Source of the DNA: Serratia marcescens
GTDB taxonomy: Bacteria > Pseudomonadota > Gammaproteobacteria > Enterobacterales > Enterobacteriaceae
Assembly: GCF_001902635.1 (NCBI RefSeq)
Contig: NZ_MJAO01000009.1
Location: forward strand, 1-64,000
DNA: 64,000 bases
Direction of reading: 5' to 3'
The notes below the pieces were generated by a model. The model did no database searches, was not told the DNA's origin, and was given only the letters and a program-made list of their open reading frames with translations. Both the position numbers and the translations under genes were made by a program. The stretch's first letter is position 1. Each line of letters begins with the position of its first letter. Positions 38,173-55,228 of the stretch are shown one piece after another.

Positions 38173-39111
38173 TCAGAGCGGCATTCCAGGGCGGTAGCGC
38201 CACTTTTCATCCAGCGCGCTGCCCTGCCCGCCGTATTGCTGCAGATAAGCGCCGACCGCCTGCATGCCGTTCCAGCGGTTTTCGCACCACAGCGGCGCCA
38301 ACAATGTGGGCCGGCGGGCGCTGGCGGAAATGCGGTGATACACCACCTCGCCCGGCGTGTGGCGGATCATCTCCCCGGCACTGGCGGCGTACTCCTCCAG
38401 CGCCAGTTCGGGCAAACGCCCGGTGCGCCACGCCCGCGCCAGGGTGCTGCCGGTGACGACGTGCAGCGGATGCAGCTTGATGCCGTCCACGCCGCACTCC
38501 GCCACCCGCTGCAGCGTGAGCAGATGATCGCGCTGGGTTTCTCCCGGCAGCCCGACGATCAGATGGCAGCACACTTTCAGCCCGCGCTGCCTGGCCAATT
38601 GCGCGGTCTGCTGATAACAGCGGAAGTCATGGCCGCGGTTGATGCGCTTGAGCGTTTTATCGTGCGCCGTCTGCAACCCCAACTCCAGCCACACTTCGTA
38701 ACCCTGTTCGCGATACCCCGTCAGCAAATCCAACGCGGCGGGCGGCACGCAGTCCGGCCGGGTGCCGACGCACAGGCCGACCATCTCGCTCTGCGCCAAT
38801 GCCTGCCGATACATCGACGCCAGCAGCTCTACTTCCGCATAAGTGCTGGTATAGGCCTGGAAATAGGCCAGATAGCGCCGCGCCCGGTCGACCCGCGCGG
38901 CCTGGTGAACCAGCTGTTCGGCGATGCTTTGCCGCTGCATCGCCTCATCGGCGAACGAGGCCACATTGCAAAACGTGCAGCCGCCACGCCCCAGCGTGCC
39001 GTCGCGATTTGGGCAGCTGAATCCGCCGTGCAGCGTGAGTTTATGAATCTTTTCGCCATAGCGGCGCTGGAGATCCGCGCCAAACATATTGACTAATTGC
39101 GGCAACTGCAT
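38173..39111 (-). CDS. yhcC: Radical SAM protein YhcC
   Basis: A 312-residue radical SAM protein of the TIGR01212 type. The 4Fe-4S cluster cysteines follow the family spacing C-x11-C-x2-C at about residues 32-47 (FSCPNRDGTLGRGGCTFC). Other conserved parts are LELGLQTAHDKTLKRINRGH and the LIVGLPGET segment. The reaction is unknown. Position between arcB and gltB, divergent from gltB, is as in E. coli. Confidence 0.93.
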   Translation of the reverse strand: MQLPQLVNMFGADLQRRYGEKIHKLTLHGGFSCPNRDGTLGRGGCTFCNVASFADEAMQRQSIAEQLVHQAARVDRARRYLAYFQAYTSTYAEVELLASMYRQALAQSEMVGLCVGTRPDCVPPAALDLLTGYREQGYEVWLELGLQTAHDKTLKRINRGHDFRCYQQTAQLARQRGLKVCCHLIVGLPGETQRDHLLTLQRVAECGVDGIKLHPLHVVTGSTLARAWRTGRLPELALEEYAASAGEMIRHTPGEVVYHRISASARRPTLLAPLWCENRWNGMQAVGAYLQQYGGQGSALDEKWRYRPGMPL

Positions 39112-39804
39112 AATCTTGGTGGTTCTCTGTGTTCAAAGCCGCGATGCTAATAAGAAACGGCTTTTCCCGCGATGACAGAGATCAACGCTTTCCCCGCAAA
39201 GGCGCCACCAAGCATAACTATTCACCATAAATGCAAATCAATTCACCATAATTCTGATGAATTATTCTAATCGTCACGCAACCGTTAACGGCAATATGAC
39301 AATGCGGTGAAAAATAGTTATAAACATCAACAAAGCAATGTCTTATAGAATAAAACTCTGCCATTAACCCCCGCACTAGCATGGTGCAGAGATTAAGGGG
39401 TTGCACTATAGTGAGACAGCTCACACTTCTGCGGGGATCGGCATTGCCCCACGATAGTGCAAAAAAGCATTTAAATACTTATTTTTCAAAAAGATAAACA
39501 CCATCAATTCGATAAGAATCTATCTTAAGCCCACATTTGACCTGCGAATTCTTTCTCGCTAAGTTGGAACTCCGCTGGAAGCTTTCTGGACGGGCAAACG
39601 TCTCGTCATATTTATGCAGTAATTGAAGACTCCCTCTTAAAACAAGTCCTATACCACTTGTGAGACCGTCACGAGAGGCCATTGATGGAGGGCGGAAAAG
39701 CAGATTGGCGGGGTTAACTTGCTGATTGGACTTCTGCCTGAAATTGGGAAGCCCCCTCGCAGTAGGTTGTGAGAGTCACGCAGAGCCTGGGGAGGTTCAC
39801 TGAT
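39112..39804. other. Long gltB upstream region (about 690 bp) without a gene
   Basis: The gap between yhcC and gltB is AT-rich from about 39200 to 39540, in contrast to the GC-rich genes around it, and I see no credible coding frame. E. coli has a similarly long region here, where Lrp, IHF and other factors act. A cluster of GCAC/GTGC dyads (listed separately) is the only distinct structure. Near 39700-39804 is a purine-rich leader ending in the GGAGG ribosome site. Confidence 0.6.
39372..39462. promoter_or_regulatory. NtrC-like dyad and related inverted repeat upstream of gltB
   Basis: CGCAC-TAGCATG-GTGCA (39372-39388) has the length and arms of the NtrC site TGCAC-N7-GTGCA with one arm mismatch. 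TTGCACTAT (39401-39409) and ATAGTGCAA (39454-39462) form a 9-bp inverted repeat 44 bp apart with the same core. No convincing sigma-54 promoter was found nearby. Confidence 0.4.
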
Positions 39805-45698
<5,894 letters not shown>

Positions 45699-45715
45699 AC
45701 CTTCTGTGCCGCTCA

Positions 45716-45746
45716 GAGGCTCGGCACGTTGCCGGGCCTCTTTTTT
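45716..45746 (+). terminator. Terminator of gltBD
   Basis: GAGGC-T-CGGC pairs with GCCG-G-GCCTC (one wobble) around ACGTT, followed by six T. Confidence 0.88.
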
Positions 45747-45864
45747 AGCCTGCCACGCTTTGTAACAACCTCCCCCCTCCTCGCCCACTCAACGCGCTAT
45801 AGTATTCAGTTAGCACCATTCCGGGGCGCGGCTGCGCCTGACACCGAGATTAAGGATAGCGAAC

Positions 45865-46344
45865 ATGAAATGCTCCGTTTCCCTGTTGGCCGGCGCGCTG
45901 CTGGCCGTCAGCTTCAGCTCTTCAGCCATGGCGCTGGATTCTCAGGAGGTCGGCTACAATATCGAAGCGCGCGGCGCGCGGCCGGTCGTGGCGCAGTTGG
46001 GCAAGGCCGGGCAGTTCACCGCCGTGGAAAACAACATTCGGCTGGGGGACGATAGCTGGATCGCGCTGGCGCCCAAGCTGGCCGGCGGCGGCAATGCCGA
46101 ATTTACCGCAGGCATCAAATCGGCCCTCTCTGCAGCGCTGATCTACAACCCGGCGGCGGTGTTGCAGGCGCTCAACAAAGGCAACGACCTGCCGCTCAAT
46201 GATATCTGCACCGCACCGCCGGAAGTACAAGGCGATACGGCCATCACCAGCTTCCGCCAGCGTGCGACCCGCGCCTTGTCCACCGTGCGCGTGGGCGATC
46301 TCAGTGCGCCGCGCGACGCCTGCATTGCCGCCTTGAAAGGCTGA
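45865..46344 (+). CDS. Hypothetical exported protein
   Basis: A 159-residue protein that I do not recognise. A clear signal peptide (SVSLLAGALLAVSFSSSAMA, cut before LDSQEV) is followed by a small soluble domain with two Cys residues (DICTAPPE and RDACIAAL) that may form a disulphide in the periplasm. It stands at the place of E. coli gltF but does not resemble it in length. A perfect terminator follows. Confidence 0.75.
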   Translation: MKCSVSLLAGALLAVSFSSSAMALDSQEVGYNIEARGARPVVAQLGKAGQFTAVENNIRLGDDSWIALAPKLAGGGNAEFTAGIKSALSAALIYNPAAVLQALNKGNDLPLNDICTAPPEVQGDTAITSFRQRATRALSTVRVGDLSAPRDACIAALKG

Positions 46345-46360
46345 TCCGCCTCTGCCAGGC

Positions 46361-46390
46361 AAAAAAAAAGCACCCCATGGGGTGCTTTTT
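46361..46390. terminator. Bidirectional terminator between the exported-protein gene and sspB
   Basis: GCACCCC / GGGGTGC palindrome with five or more A before and five T after; usable from both strands. Confidence 0.9.
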
Positions 46391-46407
46391 CGTTGGTTCT
46401 CGCGGGC

Positions 46408-46908
46408 TTATTTCACCACGCGCAGCGCCGGGCGGCCACCGCGCGGCGGCTGCGGCGGCTCGTCGTCCGGGCCGTTGTCTTCCGCGGTATCCGGGCGATC
46501 GCCGTCGATCACCGACATCAGGCTTTCCGAAGGGATCGTCTCATTATCCAGACCTTCGAAGACGTCTTCATTTTCGTCGTAAACGGCTTCCGGTTCGAAC
46601 ATCGTGCCGGCACCGTTTTCACGGGCATAGATCGCCAGCACGGCAGCCATCGGCACCGAAACCTGACGCGGCACGCCGCCGAAGCGCGCGTTGAACTGCA
46701 CGTCTTCGTTGCCCAGCGCCAGATTGCCTACCGCGCGCGGCGCGATGTTCAGCACGATCTGGCCGTCACGCGCGAACTCCATCGGCACCTGAACATCGGG
46801 GCGAGTCACGTCGACCACCAGGTGCGGCGTCAGCTGGTTATCCAGCAGCCAGTCGTAGAACGCCCGCAGCAAATACGGGCGACGCGGCGTCATCTGAGAC
46901 ATGTCCAT
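46408..46908 (-). CDS. sspB: ClpXP protease specificity-enhancing factor SspB
   Basis: A 166-residue adaptor that delivers ssrA-tagged proteins to ClpXP. The N-terminal domain (about 1-112) binds substrate. An acidic, flexible linker (VYDENEDVFEGLDNETIPSE) follows, and the C-terminal RGGRPALRVVK is the ClpX-binding tail. It starts five bases after sspA and is co-transcribed with it. Confidence 0.96.
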   Translation of the reverse strand: MDMSQMTPRRPYLLRAFYDWLLDNQLTPHLVVDVTRPDVQVPMEFARDGQIVLNIAPRAVGNLALGNEDVQFNARFGGVPRQVSVPMAAVLAIYARENGAGTMFEPEAVYDENEDVFEGLDNETIPSESLMSVIDGDRPDTAEDNGPDDEPPQPPRGGRPALRVVK

Positions 46909-46913
46909 CGCGC

Positions 46914-47555
46914 TTAGCCCCGGGTTTGCAGGCGCATTTCACGCTCGGCTTCGGTCAGGGAAGCCAGGAAAGCGTCGCGTTCGAAGACGCGGGTCATGTA
47001 GCCTTTCAACTCTTTGGAGCCGGCGCCACTCAATTCGATGCCCAACTGCGGCAGACGCCACAACAGCGGCGCCAGGTAGCAATCTACCAGGCTGAACTCT
47101 TCGCTCATGAAATACGGCGCCTGACCGAAGATCGGCGCGATCGCCAGCAGCTCTTCGCGCAGTTGGCGACGGGCGGATTCCGCTTCCTGGCCACTGCTCT
47201 TCTCGATCTTGTCCATCAGCGAGTACCAGTTTTTCTCGATGCGCAGCATCATCAAACGGCTCTCACCACGGGCGACCGGGTAAACCGGCATCAGCGGCGG
47301 GTGCGGGAAGCGCTCATCCAGGTATTCCATGATGATGCGGGATTCATACAGGGTCAGTTCGCGATCGACCAGCGTAGGCACCGTCTGGTAAGGGTTGAGG
47401 TCAATCAAATCTTGCGGCAGGTTATCCATTTCGACCTGCTCGATCTCGACGCTGACACCTTTCTCCGCCAGTACGATACGTACTTGATGGCTAAAAATGT
47501 CGGTCGGGCCAGAGAACAGCGTCATTACCGAACGTTTGTTGGCAGCGACAGCCAT
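46914..47555 (-). CDS. sspA: Stringent starvation protein A
   Basis: A 213-residue GST-fold protein that binds RNA polymerase and acts in acid tolerance and stationary phase. N-terminal thioredoxin-like domain (MTLFSGPTDIFSHQVRIVLAEKG split over residues about 11-33) and a helical C-terminal domain. The ATG at 47555 has GGAGG five bases upstream; the frame runs 29 codons further through the leader, which I reject. First gene of sspA-sspB. Confidence 0.95.
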   Translation of the reverse strand: MAVAANKRSVMTLFSGPTDIFSHQVRIVLAEKGVSVEIEQVEMDNLPQDLIDLNPYQTVPTLVDRELTLYESRIIMEYLDERFPHPPLMPVYPVARGESRLMMLRIEKNWYSLMDKIEKSSGQEAESARRQLREELLAIAPIFGQAPYFMSEEFSLVDCYLAPLLWRLPQLGIELSGAGSKELKGYMTRVFERDAFLASLTEAEREMRLQTRG

Positions 47556-47880
47556 GAAAACCTCCAAGTTATCTAGAAAATACTGCGAATAGCCAACTGA
47601 CAGGCTGCTATCCTGAATAATCTTGCCGCAGGCCGGCAGCACGCAGCGCGACCCAAGCCCATAAAAAACCGGCCCAGGAGGTCAACTGCACGGCGAACAG
47701 GCGCAAAAGTGGGTGATAGTTTACCAGATTTTGCTTGTTTTGTGGGGACGGTGCGGCGAATTCGTGTTGAATTGTCTGATATACCACAGATTTTAGTCGG
47801 GGACGGCGGATTTCAGGCATAAAAAAACCCGGTGAAGCACCGGGTTTTTTGCGTAAATCGCACTGCCGAAGCAGCGAAAA
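47556..47880 (-). promoter_or_regulatory. sspA leader and promoter region (about 325 bp, no gene)
   Basis: The gap between sspA and rpsI holds no credible gene. An extended -10 TGGTATATC at 47786-47778 on the minus strand is the best sspA promoter candidate; it would give a leader of about 215 nt. The rpsI terminator occupies 47820-47850. Confidence 0.4.
47820..47850 (-). terminator. Terminator of rplM-rpsI
   Basis: AAAAAACCCGGTG pairs with CACCGGGTTTTTT around AAG, with T-runs on both strands. It lies about 30 bp beyond the rpsI stop. Confidence 0.92.
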
Positions 47881-48893
<1,013 letters not shown>

Positions 48894-48992
48894 GAGAAGT
48901 CGCTCACAAAGATCGAACGGTTTTTGAATGGAAAATAAATTTATCGCCGGCGGCGAACAACCGGCGATACGGCGGCGGCGAGCCCGCCTGAC

Positions 48993-50120
48993 TCAGGGCA
49001 GATGTGGTAGCTTAAGGTACTCTTCGCTCTGCATTTCCTGCAGGCGCGACAGGCAGCGCTGGAACTCGAACTTCAGCTGCACCCCCTGATAGATCTCGAA
49101 CATCGACGTCTCGGCGCCGATCACCAGCTTGATGTGCCGCTCGTAGAATTCGTCCACCAACGCCAGGAAGCGGCGCGCGGTATTCTCTTTCAGCGGCCCC
49201 ATCACCCGCACATTATACAGCATCACGCTGTGGTACAGTCGCGACAGCGCAATGTAGTCCAGCTGGCTGCGCGCCTCTTCGCACAGCGTATGGAAATCCA
49301 CCGCCAGCACCCCGTCCACCGAGCGGATCGCCTGCAACGGCCGATGGTTGATCTGCAACACCGGCGCGTCGTCCCCCGCTTTGCCCGCCAGCTTGACGAA
49401 CATATGGTCCAGGGTTTCCCGCGTCTGTTCGTTGAGCGGCGTCAGATACAGATGGGCTTGCGTCAGGGTGCGCAGACGATAGTCGATGCCGGCATCGACG
49501 TTCATTACGTCGCAGTACTCGTTGATCAGATCGATGGCCGGCAAGAAACGCGCGCGCTGCAAGCCATTGCGGTACAGATCGTCCGGGGGAATGTTCGACG
49601 TGGTCACCAGCGTGATGCCGCGGGCGAACAGCGCCTGCAGCAGCGTAGCCAACAGCATGGCGTCGGTGATATCGGACACGAAAAACTCATCGAAACACAG
49701 CACGTCGGTCTCCGCCTTGAAGCCGTCGGCGACGATCTCCAGCGGGTTTTCCCGCCCTTGCAGCTCAGTCAGCTCTTCATGCACCCGCAGCATGAAGCGA
49801 TGGAAGTGCAGGCGCATTTTTCGATCGCCCGGCAGGCTGTGGAAAAACATGTCCATCAGCCAGGTTTTGCCGCGCCCGACGCCGCCCCACATATACAACC
49901 CCTGCACCGGGCGCTGCGGCGCCGTTTCACCGCCTTTGCCCAACAGGCGGCTGAGTTTGCCGCGCAGCCCGCCGGCCGGCGCGCTCGCCGCCGGCTTTTG
50001 CAACAGGGCCTGATAAATGCGATCCAATTGAGTCACGGCCCGGCGTTGAACCTCATCGGCCTGATATTCCCCTGCATCCAGCGCCTGCTGGTAGCGAGAT
50101 AACGGTGATAGTACCTGCAT
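48993..50120 (-). CDS. zapE: Cell division protein ZapE (AFG1-like ATPase)
   Basis: A 375-residue AAA-type ATPase that binds FtsZ and affects Z-ring stability under stress. Walker A is in MWGGVGRGKTWLMDMFF, Walker B in DVLCFDEFFVSDITDAM, with LHFHRFMLRVHEEL between and the C-terminal LSRLQEMQSEEYLKLPHL. The length equals the E. coli protein. It is divergent from zapG with a 231-bp gap in which I see only promoter-like sequence. Confidence 0.95.
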   Translation of the reverse strand: MQVLSPLSRYQQALDAGEYQADEVQRRAVTQLDRIYQALLQKPAASAPAGGLRGKLSRLLGKGGETAPQRPVQGLYMWGGVGRGKTWLMDMFFHSLPGDRKMRLHFHRFMLRVHEELTELQGRENPLEIVADGFKAETDVLCFDEFFVSDITDAMLLATLLQALFARGITLVTTSNIPPDDLYRNGLQRARFLPAIDLINEYCDVMNVDAGIDYRLRTLTQAHLYLTPLNEQTRETLDHMFVKLAGKAGDDAPVLQINHRPLQAIRSVDGVLAVDFHTLCEEARSQLDYIALSRLYHSVMLYNVRVMGPLKENTARRFLALVDEFYERHIKLVIGAETSMFEIYQGVQLKFEFQRCLSRLQEMQSEEYLKLPHLP

Positions 50121-50351
50121 CTGTTCGATGTTCCCTAAGAACGCTTAGAAATTATTTAGCCAACGTTGGCGGCAAGTTGATGCCGATTCGCACCGTTATC
50201 GCCACAAATACCCGCTGAGGGCGCCGCTGAAAACCCTGTAAAAACCAGGTGGAAGCGCATCAGGATTCCACTCGGACAAGGTTAACGGTTATAGTGGATA
50301 TTATTAAGTGAAAAATCCCTGCGGAACAACGAAGTCAAAATAGGAGACATC

Positions 50352-50753
50352 ATGACCTGGGAGTATGCGCTGATTGGTTTGGTCGTCGGTATCGTGATTG
50401 GTGCGGTGGCGATGCGTTTTGGCAACCGTAAATTACGTCAACAACAAGTCTTGCAGAACGAGCTGGACAAGAGCAAAACCGAGCTGGAAGAATACCGTCA
50501 GGAGCTGGTCGGCCACTTCGCCCGCAGCGCCGAGCTGCTGGATAACATGGCGCGCGATTATCGCCAGCTGTATCAACACATGGCGAAAAGCTCCAACAAT
50601 CTGCTGCCTGACCTGCCGATGCAGGAGAACCCGTTCCGCTATCGTCTGACCGAAGCGGAAGCGGACAACGATCAGGCGCCGGTGGAAATGCCGCGCGACT
50701 ACTCGGAAGGCGCCTCCGGCCTGCTGCGCGGTCAAGGCGCGCGCCGCGACTGA
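50352..50753 (+). CDS. zapG: Z-ring associated protein ZapG (YhcB)
   Basis: A 133-residue DUF1043 protein. One N-terminal transmembrane segment (ALIGLVVGIVIGAVAMRFG) is followed by a coiled coil (about 27-75) and a disordered acidic tail. E. coli YhcB links cell division, envelope synthesis and shape. AGGAGA lies eight bases before the ATG. Monocistronic, with a terminator hairpin at 50764-50783. Confidence 0.94.
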   Translation: MTWEYALIGLVVGIVIGAVAMRFGNRKLRQQQVLQNELDKSKTELEEYRQELVGHFARSAELLDNMARDYRQLYQHMAKSSNNLLPDLPMQENPFRYRLTEAEADNDQAPVEMPRDYSEGASGLLRGQGARRD

Positions 50754-50763
50754 TCGCCCTTCG

Positions 50764-50787
50764 CCCGCGGGGCCACCCGCGGGTTTA
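50764..50787 (+). terminator. Terminator of zapG
   Basis: CCCGCGG (50764-50770) pairs with CCGCGGG (50777-50783), followed by TTTAT. Confidence 0.65.
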
Positions 50788-50930
50788 TCCCTTGTTGGCC
50801 TTCACTGACCTTCCTCCGCGTTACCTTTACTGAACTTTGCACGCAAATTCACGGTCTTACCCTTCACTATGGCAAGGTGATTGCCTTATCATCAAATTTT
50901 CATCGGCAGGTATTGAGAGAGTTATCATCA

Positions 50931-52301
50931 ATGAAGAAAAAGTCTTTAATTCTTAGTGCACTGGCAATGAGCCTCGGCCTGGCGCTCAGCTCCGTACCGG
51001 TGGCCAACGCGGCCCTGCCCGTCGCCGTTCAGGGGCAGCCGCTGCCGAGCCTGGCACCGATGTTGGAAAAAGTCTTGCCCGCCGTCGTGAGCGTGCACGT
51101 CGCAGGCACCCAGGTGCAGCGTCAGCAACTGCCGGAAGAGTTCAAACGCTTCTTCGGCCCCAACTTCCCCGGCCAGCAACAGAGCACCCGCCCGTTCGAA
51201 GGGCTGGGCTCCGGCGTGATCATCGACGCCGCCAAAGGTTATGTGCTGACCAACAACCACGTCATCAACAACGCCGATAAAATCCGCGTGCAGTTGAACG
51301 ACGGCCGCGAACTGGACGCCAAGCTGGTCGGCCGCGATGAGCAATCCGATATCGCCCTGCTGCAGCTCAGCGATGCCAAAAACCTCACCGCTATCAAAAT
51401 GGCCGACTCCGACCAGCTGCGCGTCGGCGACTTCGCCGTGGCGGTCGGTAACCCGTTTGGCCTGGGCCAAACCGCCACCTCCGGCATCATCTCGGCGCTG
51501 GGGCGCTCCGGCCTGAATCTGGAAGGGCTGGAAAACTTCATTCAGACCGACGCCTCGATCAACCGCGGCAACTCCGGCGGCGCGCTGGTTAACCTGAACG
51601 GCGAGCTGATCGGCATCAATACCGCCATCCTGGCGCCGAGCGGCGGCAACGTCGGCATCGGTTTCGCCATTCCAAGCAATATGGCGCAGAACCTGAGCCA
51701 GCAGCTGATCGAATTCGGCGAAGTGAAACGCGGTCTGTTGGGCATCAAGGGCAGCGAAATGACCCCTGATATGGCCAAAGCCTTCAACACCGACGCCCAG
51801 CGTGGCGCCTTTGTCAGCGAAGTGCTGCCGAAGTCCGCCGCCGCCAAAGCCGGCATCAAAGCCGGGGATATCCTGGTCTCCGTCGACGGCAAACCGGTAA
51901 GCAGCTTCGCCGAACTGCGCGCCAAGGTTGGCACCACCGCACCGGGCAAAACCCTCAAGGTGGGCCTGCTGCGCGACGGCAAGCCGCAGGAGGTCTCGGT
52001 CACGCTGGAAAACAGCGAGAACGCCTCGACCAACGCCGAGACGCTGTCGCCGGCGCTGCAGGGGGTTTCTCTCAGCAACGGCGCGCTGCCGAGCGGCGAC
52101 AAGGGCGTGAAAGTGGAGAACGTCGATAAAGGGTCAATGGCGGCGCAGATCGGCCTGCAAAAAGGCGACATGATCATCGGCGTCAACCGTCAGCGCGTGG
52201 ACAACATCACCGCGCTGCGCAAGGTGCTGGAAGCCAAGCCACCCGTGATGGCGCTCAATATCGTGCGCGGCAACGAAACCATTTATCTGCTGCTGCGTTA
52301 A
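50931..52301 (+). CDS. degQ: Periplasmic serine endoprotease DegQ
   Basis: A 456-residue HtrA protease/chaperone of the periplasm. Signal peptide ends at Ala27 (PVANA). The protease triad is His110 (TNNHVINN), Asp140 (QSDIALLQ) and Ser215 (GNSGG), followed by two PDZ domains (about 255-345 and 365-450). The shorter LA loop separates it from DegP. The ATG at 50931 follows GAGAGAG; an in-frame ATG at 50877 has no signal-peptide logic. It is upstream of degS, as in E. coli. Confidence 0.95.
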   Translation: MKKKSLILSALAMSLGLALSSVPVANAALPVAVQGQPLPSLAPMLEKVLPAVVSVHVAGTQVQRQQLPEEFKRFFGPNFPGQQQSTRPFEGLGSGVIIDAAKGYVLTNNHVINNADKIRVQLNDGRELDAKLVGRDEQSDIALLQLSDAKNLTAIKMADSDQLRVGDFAVAVGNPFGLGQTATSGIISALGRSGLNLEGLENFIQTDASINRGNSGGALVNLNGELIGINTAILAPSGGNVGIGFAIPSNMAQNLSQQLIEFGEVKRGLLGIKGSEMTPDMAKAFNTDAQRGAFVSEVLPKSAAAKAGIKAGDILVSVDGKPVSSFAELRAKVGTTAPGKTLKVGLLRDGKPQEVSVTLENSENASTNAETLSPALQGVSLSNGALPSGDKGVKVENVDKGSMAAQIGLQKGDMIIGVNRQRVDNITALRKVLEAKPPVMALNIVRGNETIYLLLR

Positions 52302-52311
52302 TTTGTGCAAA

Positions 52312-52341
52312 AACCGGGCTCGGTGACATACTGCGCCCGGT
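52312..52341 (+). terminator. Hairpin between degQ and degS
   Basis: ACCGGGC pairs with GCCCGGT around a large loop. It lacks a T-run, so it may attenuate rather than stop transcription into degS. Confidence 0.35.
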
Positions 52342-52389
52342 TAACTCATGCTATCCTCCGAACATCGTTCATCACACCACGAAAACTCC

Positions 52390-53448
52390 ATGTTTGCTAA
52401 GCTCTTGCGTTCCGTCGTTATCGGTCTCATCGTTGCCGGCCTGTTGCTGGCCGCGCTGCCCATGCTGCGTTCTTCCAACGGCCTGTTTGCAGACAAAGTT
52501 GAGAATACCAGTGACGAAACGCCGATGAGCTTTAACAAAGCGGTGCGCCGCGCCGCGCCCGCCGTGGTGAACATCTACAACCGCAACCTGAATGGCGCCG
52601 CCAACGTGCTGTCGCTCGGTTCAGGCGTGATCATGAACGAACGCGGCTACATCATCACTAACCGCCACGTGATCAAAGACGCTCAGCAGATCACCGTGGT
52701 GTTGCAGGACGGACGCCGCTATGAAGCGCTGCTGGTCGGCTCCGACGGCCTGACCGATTTGGCGGTGCTGAAGATCGATCCCGGCAATTTGCCGGTGATC
52801 CCCACCAACAAAAACCGCGTTGCCCACGTCGGCGACGTGGTGCTGGCGATCGGCAACCCGTATAACCTGGGGCAGACCGTGACCCAGGGCATCCTCAGCG
52901 CCACCGGGCGCATCAGTATGAGCACCACCGGCCGGCAAACGTTCCTGCAGACCGACGCTTCGATCAACCGCGGCAACTCCGGCGGTGCGCTGGTCAATTC
53001 GCTGGGCGAGCTGATCGGCATCAACACCCTGACCTATGACAAAATCACCGACGGCGAAACGCCGGAGGGCCTCGGCTTCGCCATTCCGATCGAACTGGCC
53101 ACCAAGATCATGGACAAGCTGATCCGCGACGGCCGCGTTATTCGCGGCTATTTCGGCATTCAGGGCAAAGAGATCATTCCGCTGCGCTCGTCCAACTCCG
53201 GCATCGATCGCCTGCAAGGCATCATCGTGACCGAAATTACGCCAAACGGCCCGGCGAGCAGCGCCGGCTTCCAAATCAACGACATCATCATCAACGTGGA
53301 TAACAAACCGGCAGTCTCCGTGCTGGAGACCATGGATCAGGTGGCGGAGATCAGGCCGGGCACCGAAATACCGGTCATCGTGCTGCGCGAAGGCAAGCGC
53401 ATTACGTTGACAATGACGGTGGGTGAGTTCCCGGAAGACAGCAATTAA
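52390..53448 (+). CDS. degS: Outer-membrane-stress sensor protease DegS
   Basis: A 352-residue inner-membrane-anchored HtrA protease that senses unfolded porin C-termini through its PDZ domain and makes the first cut in RseA, releasing sigma-E. Membrane anchor at residues about 8-25. Triad His93 (TNRHVI), Asp123 (LTDLAVLK) and Ser197 (GNSGG). A single PDZ domain follows (about 250-345). The ATG at 52390 matches the E. coli start; 14 further upstream codons are rejected. The ribosome site is weak. Confidence 0.95.
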   Translation: MFAKLLRSVVIGLIVAGLLLAALPMLRSSNGLFADKVENTSDETPMSFNKAVRRAAPAVVNIYNRNLNGAANVLSLGSGVIMNERGYIITNRHVIKDAQQITVVLQDGRRYEALLVGSDGLTDLAVLKIDPGNLPVIPTNKNRVAHVGDVVLAIGNPYNLGQTVTQGILSATGRISMSTTGRQTFLQTDASINRGNSGGALVNSLGELIGINTLTYDKITDGETPEGLGFAIPIELATKIMDKLIRDGRVIRGYFGIQGKEIIPLRSSNSGIDRLQGIIVTEITPNGPASSAGFQINDIIINVDNKPAVSVLETMDQVAEIRPGTEIPVIVLREGKRITLTMTVGEFPEDSN

Positions 53449-53478
53449 AAAGGGCCGACATAGATAGCCGGCCCTTTG
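53448..53478 (+). terminator. Terminator of degS
   Basis: AAAGGGCCG pairs with CGGCCCTTT around ATAGATAG-type loop sequence, followed by GATTTTC. Confidence 0.75.
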
Positions 53479-53518
53479 ATTTTCATCTTGCCGACGCAAC
53501 CGCGCCGGCGCTAATCAC

Positions 53519-54796
<1,278 letters not shown>

Positions 54797-54833
54797 CTAA
54801 TCTGAAGCTGCCCACCCATCAGGGCAAACAGCC

Positions 54834-55088
54834 TTAAAATCCGTTGAGTTTGCGGTCTCGCTGCCACTCTTCAGGGGTGTAAGCCTTGATCGACAAGGCA
54901 TGAATGCGGTTGTCCGCAATGTATTCCATCAGCGGCGCGTAAACCGTCTGCTGTTTTTTGACGCGGCTCATGCCGGCGAACAGTTCGCCGACCACGATCG
55001 CCTGAAAATGACTGCCGTCACCCGTCACATGCACTTCATCCAGTGCCAATGCACGCATCAGCACGTCTTTAATCTCGTTGGTTTCCAT
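54834..55088 (-). CDS. ibaG: BolA family protein IbaG
   Basis: An 84-residue BolA-type protein, acid-inducible in E. coli, that pairs with monothiol glutaredoxin in Fe-S handling. The conserved [20 protein letters not shown] part holds the BolA His and Gly residues. Upstream of murA, as in E. coli. Confidence 0.94.
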   Translation of the reverse strand: METNEIKDVLMRALALDEVHVTGDGSHFQAIVVGELFAGMSRVKKQQTVYAPLMEYIADNRIHALSIKAYTPEEWQRDRKLNGF

Positions 55089-55164
55089 AGTATCCAGTTC
55101 TGCCGCTAAAGGATCATAAACAGCCTAATATCTTAGTGGAATACGATGTTTTCTTAAACTAAAG

Positions 55165-55188
55165 AAAAAGCCCCTGTATAACAGGGGC
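55165..55188 (-). terminator. Terminator between mlaB and ibaG
   Basis: On the minus strand GCCCCTGT pairs with ACAGGGGC and is followed by TTTTTC. It would end the mla transcript before ibaG-murA. Confidence 0.82.
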
Positions 55189-55228
55189 CTTGTAGCGTTT
55201 GACCACCTAAAGGCGGCGTAAAACGCCG

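Noticed and set aside
39421-39470. Sigma-54 promoter next to the NtrC-like dyads
   Set aside because: No GG/GC pair with the required spacing was found; the best candidate fails at the -12 position.
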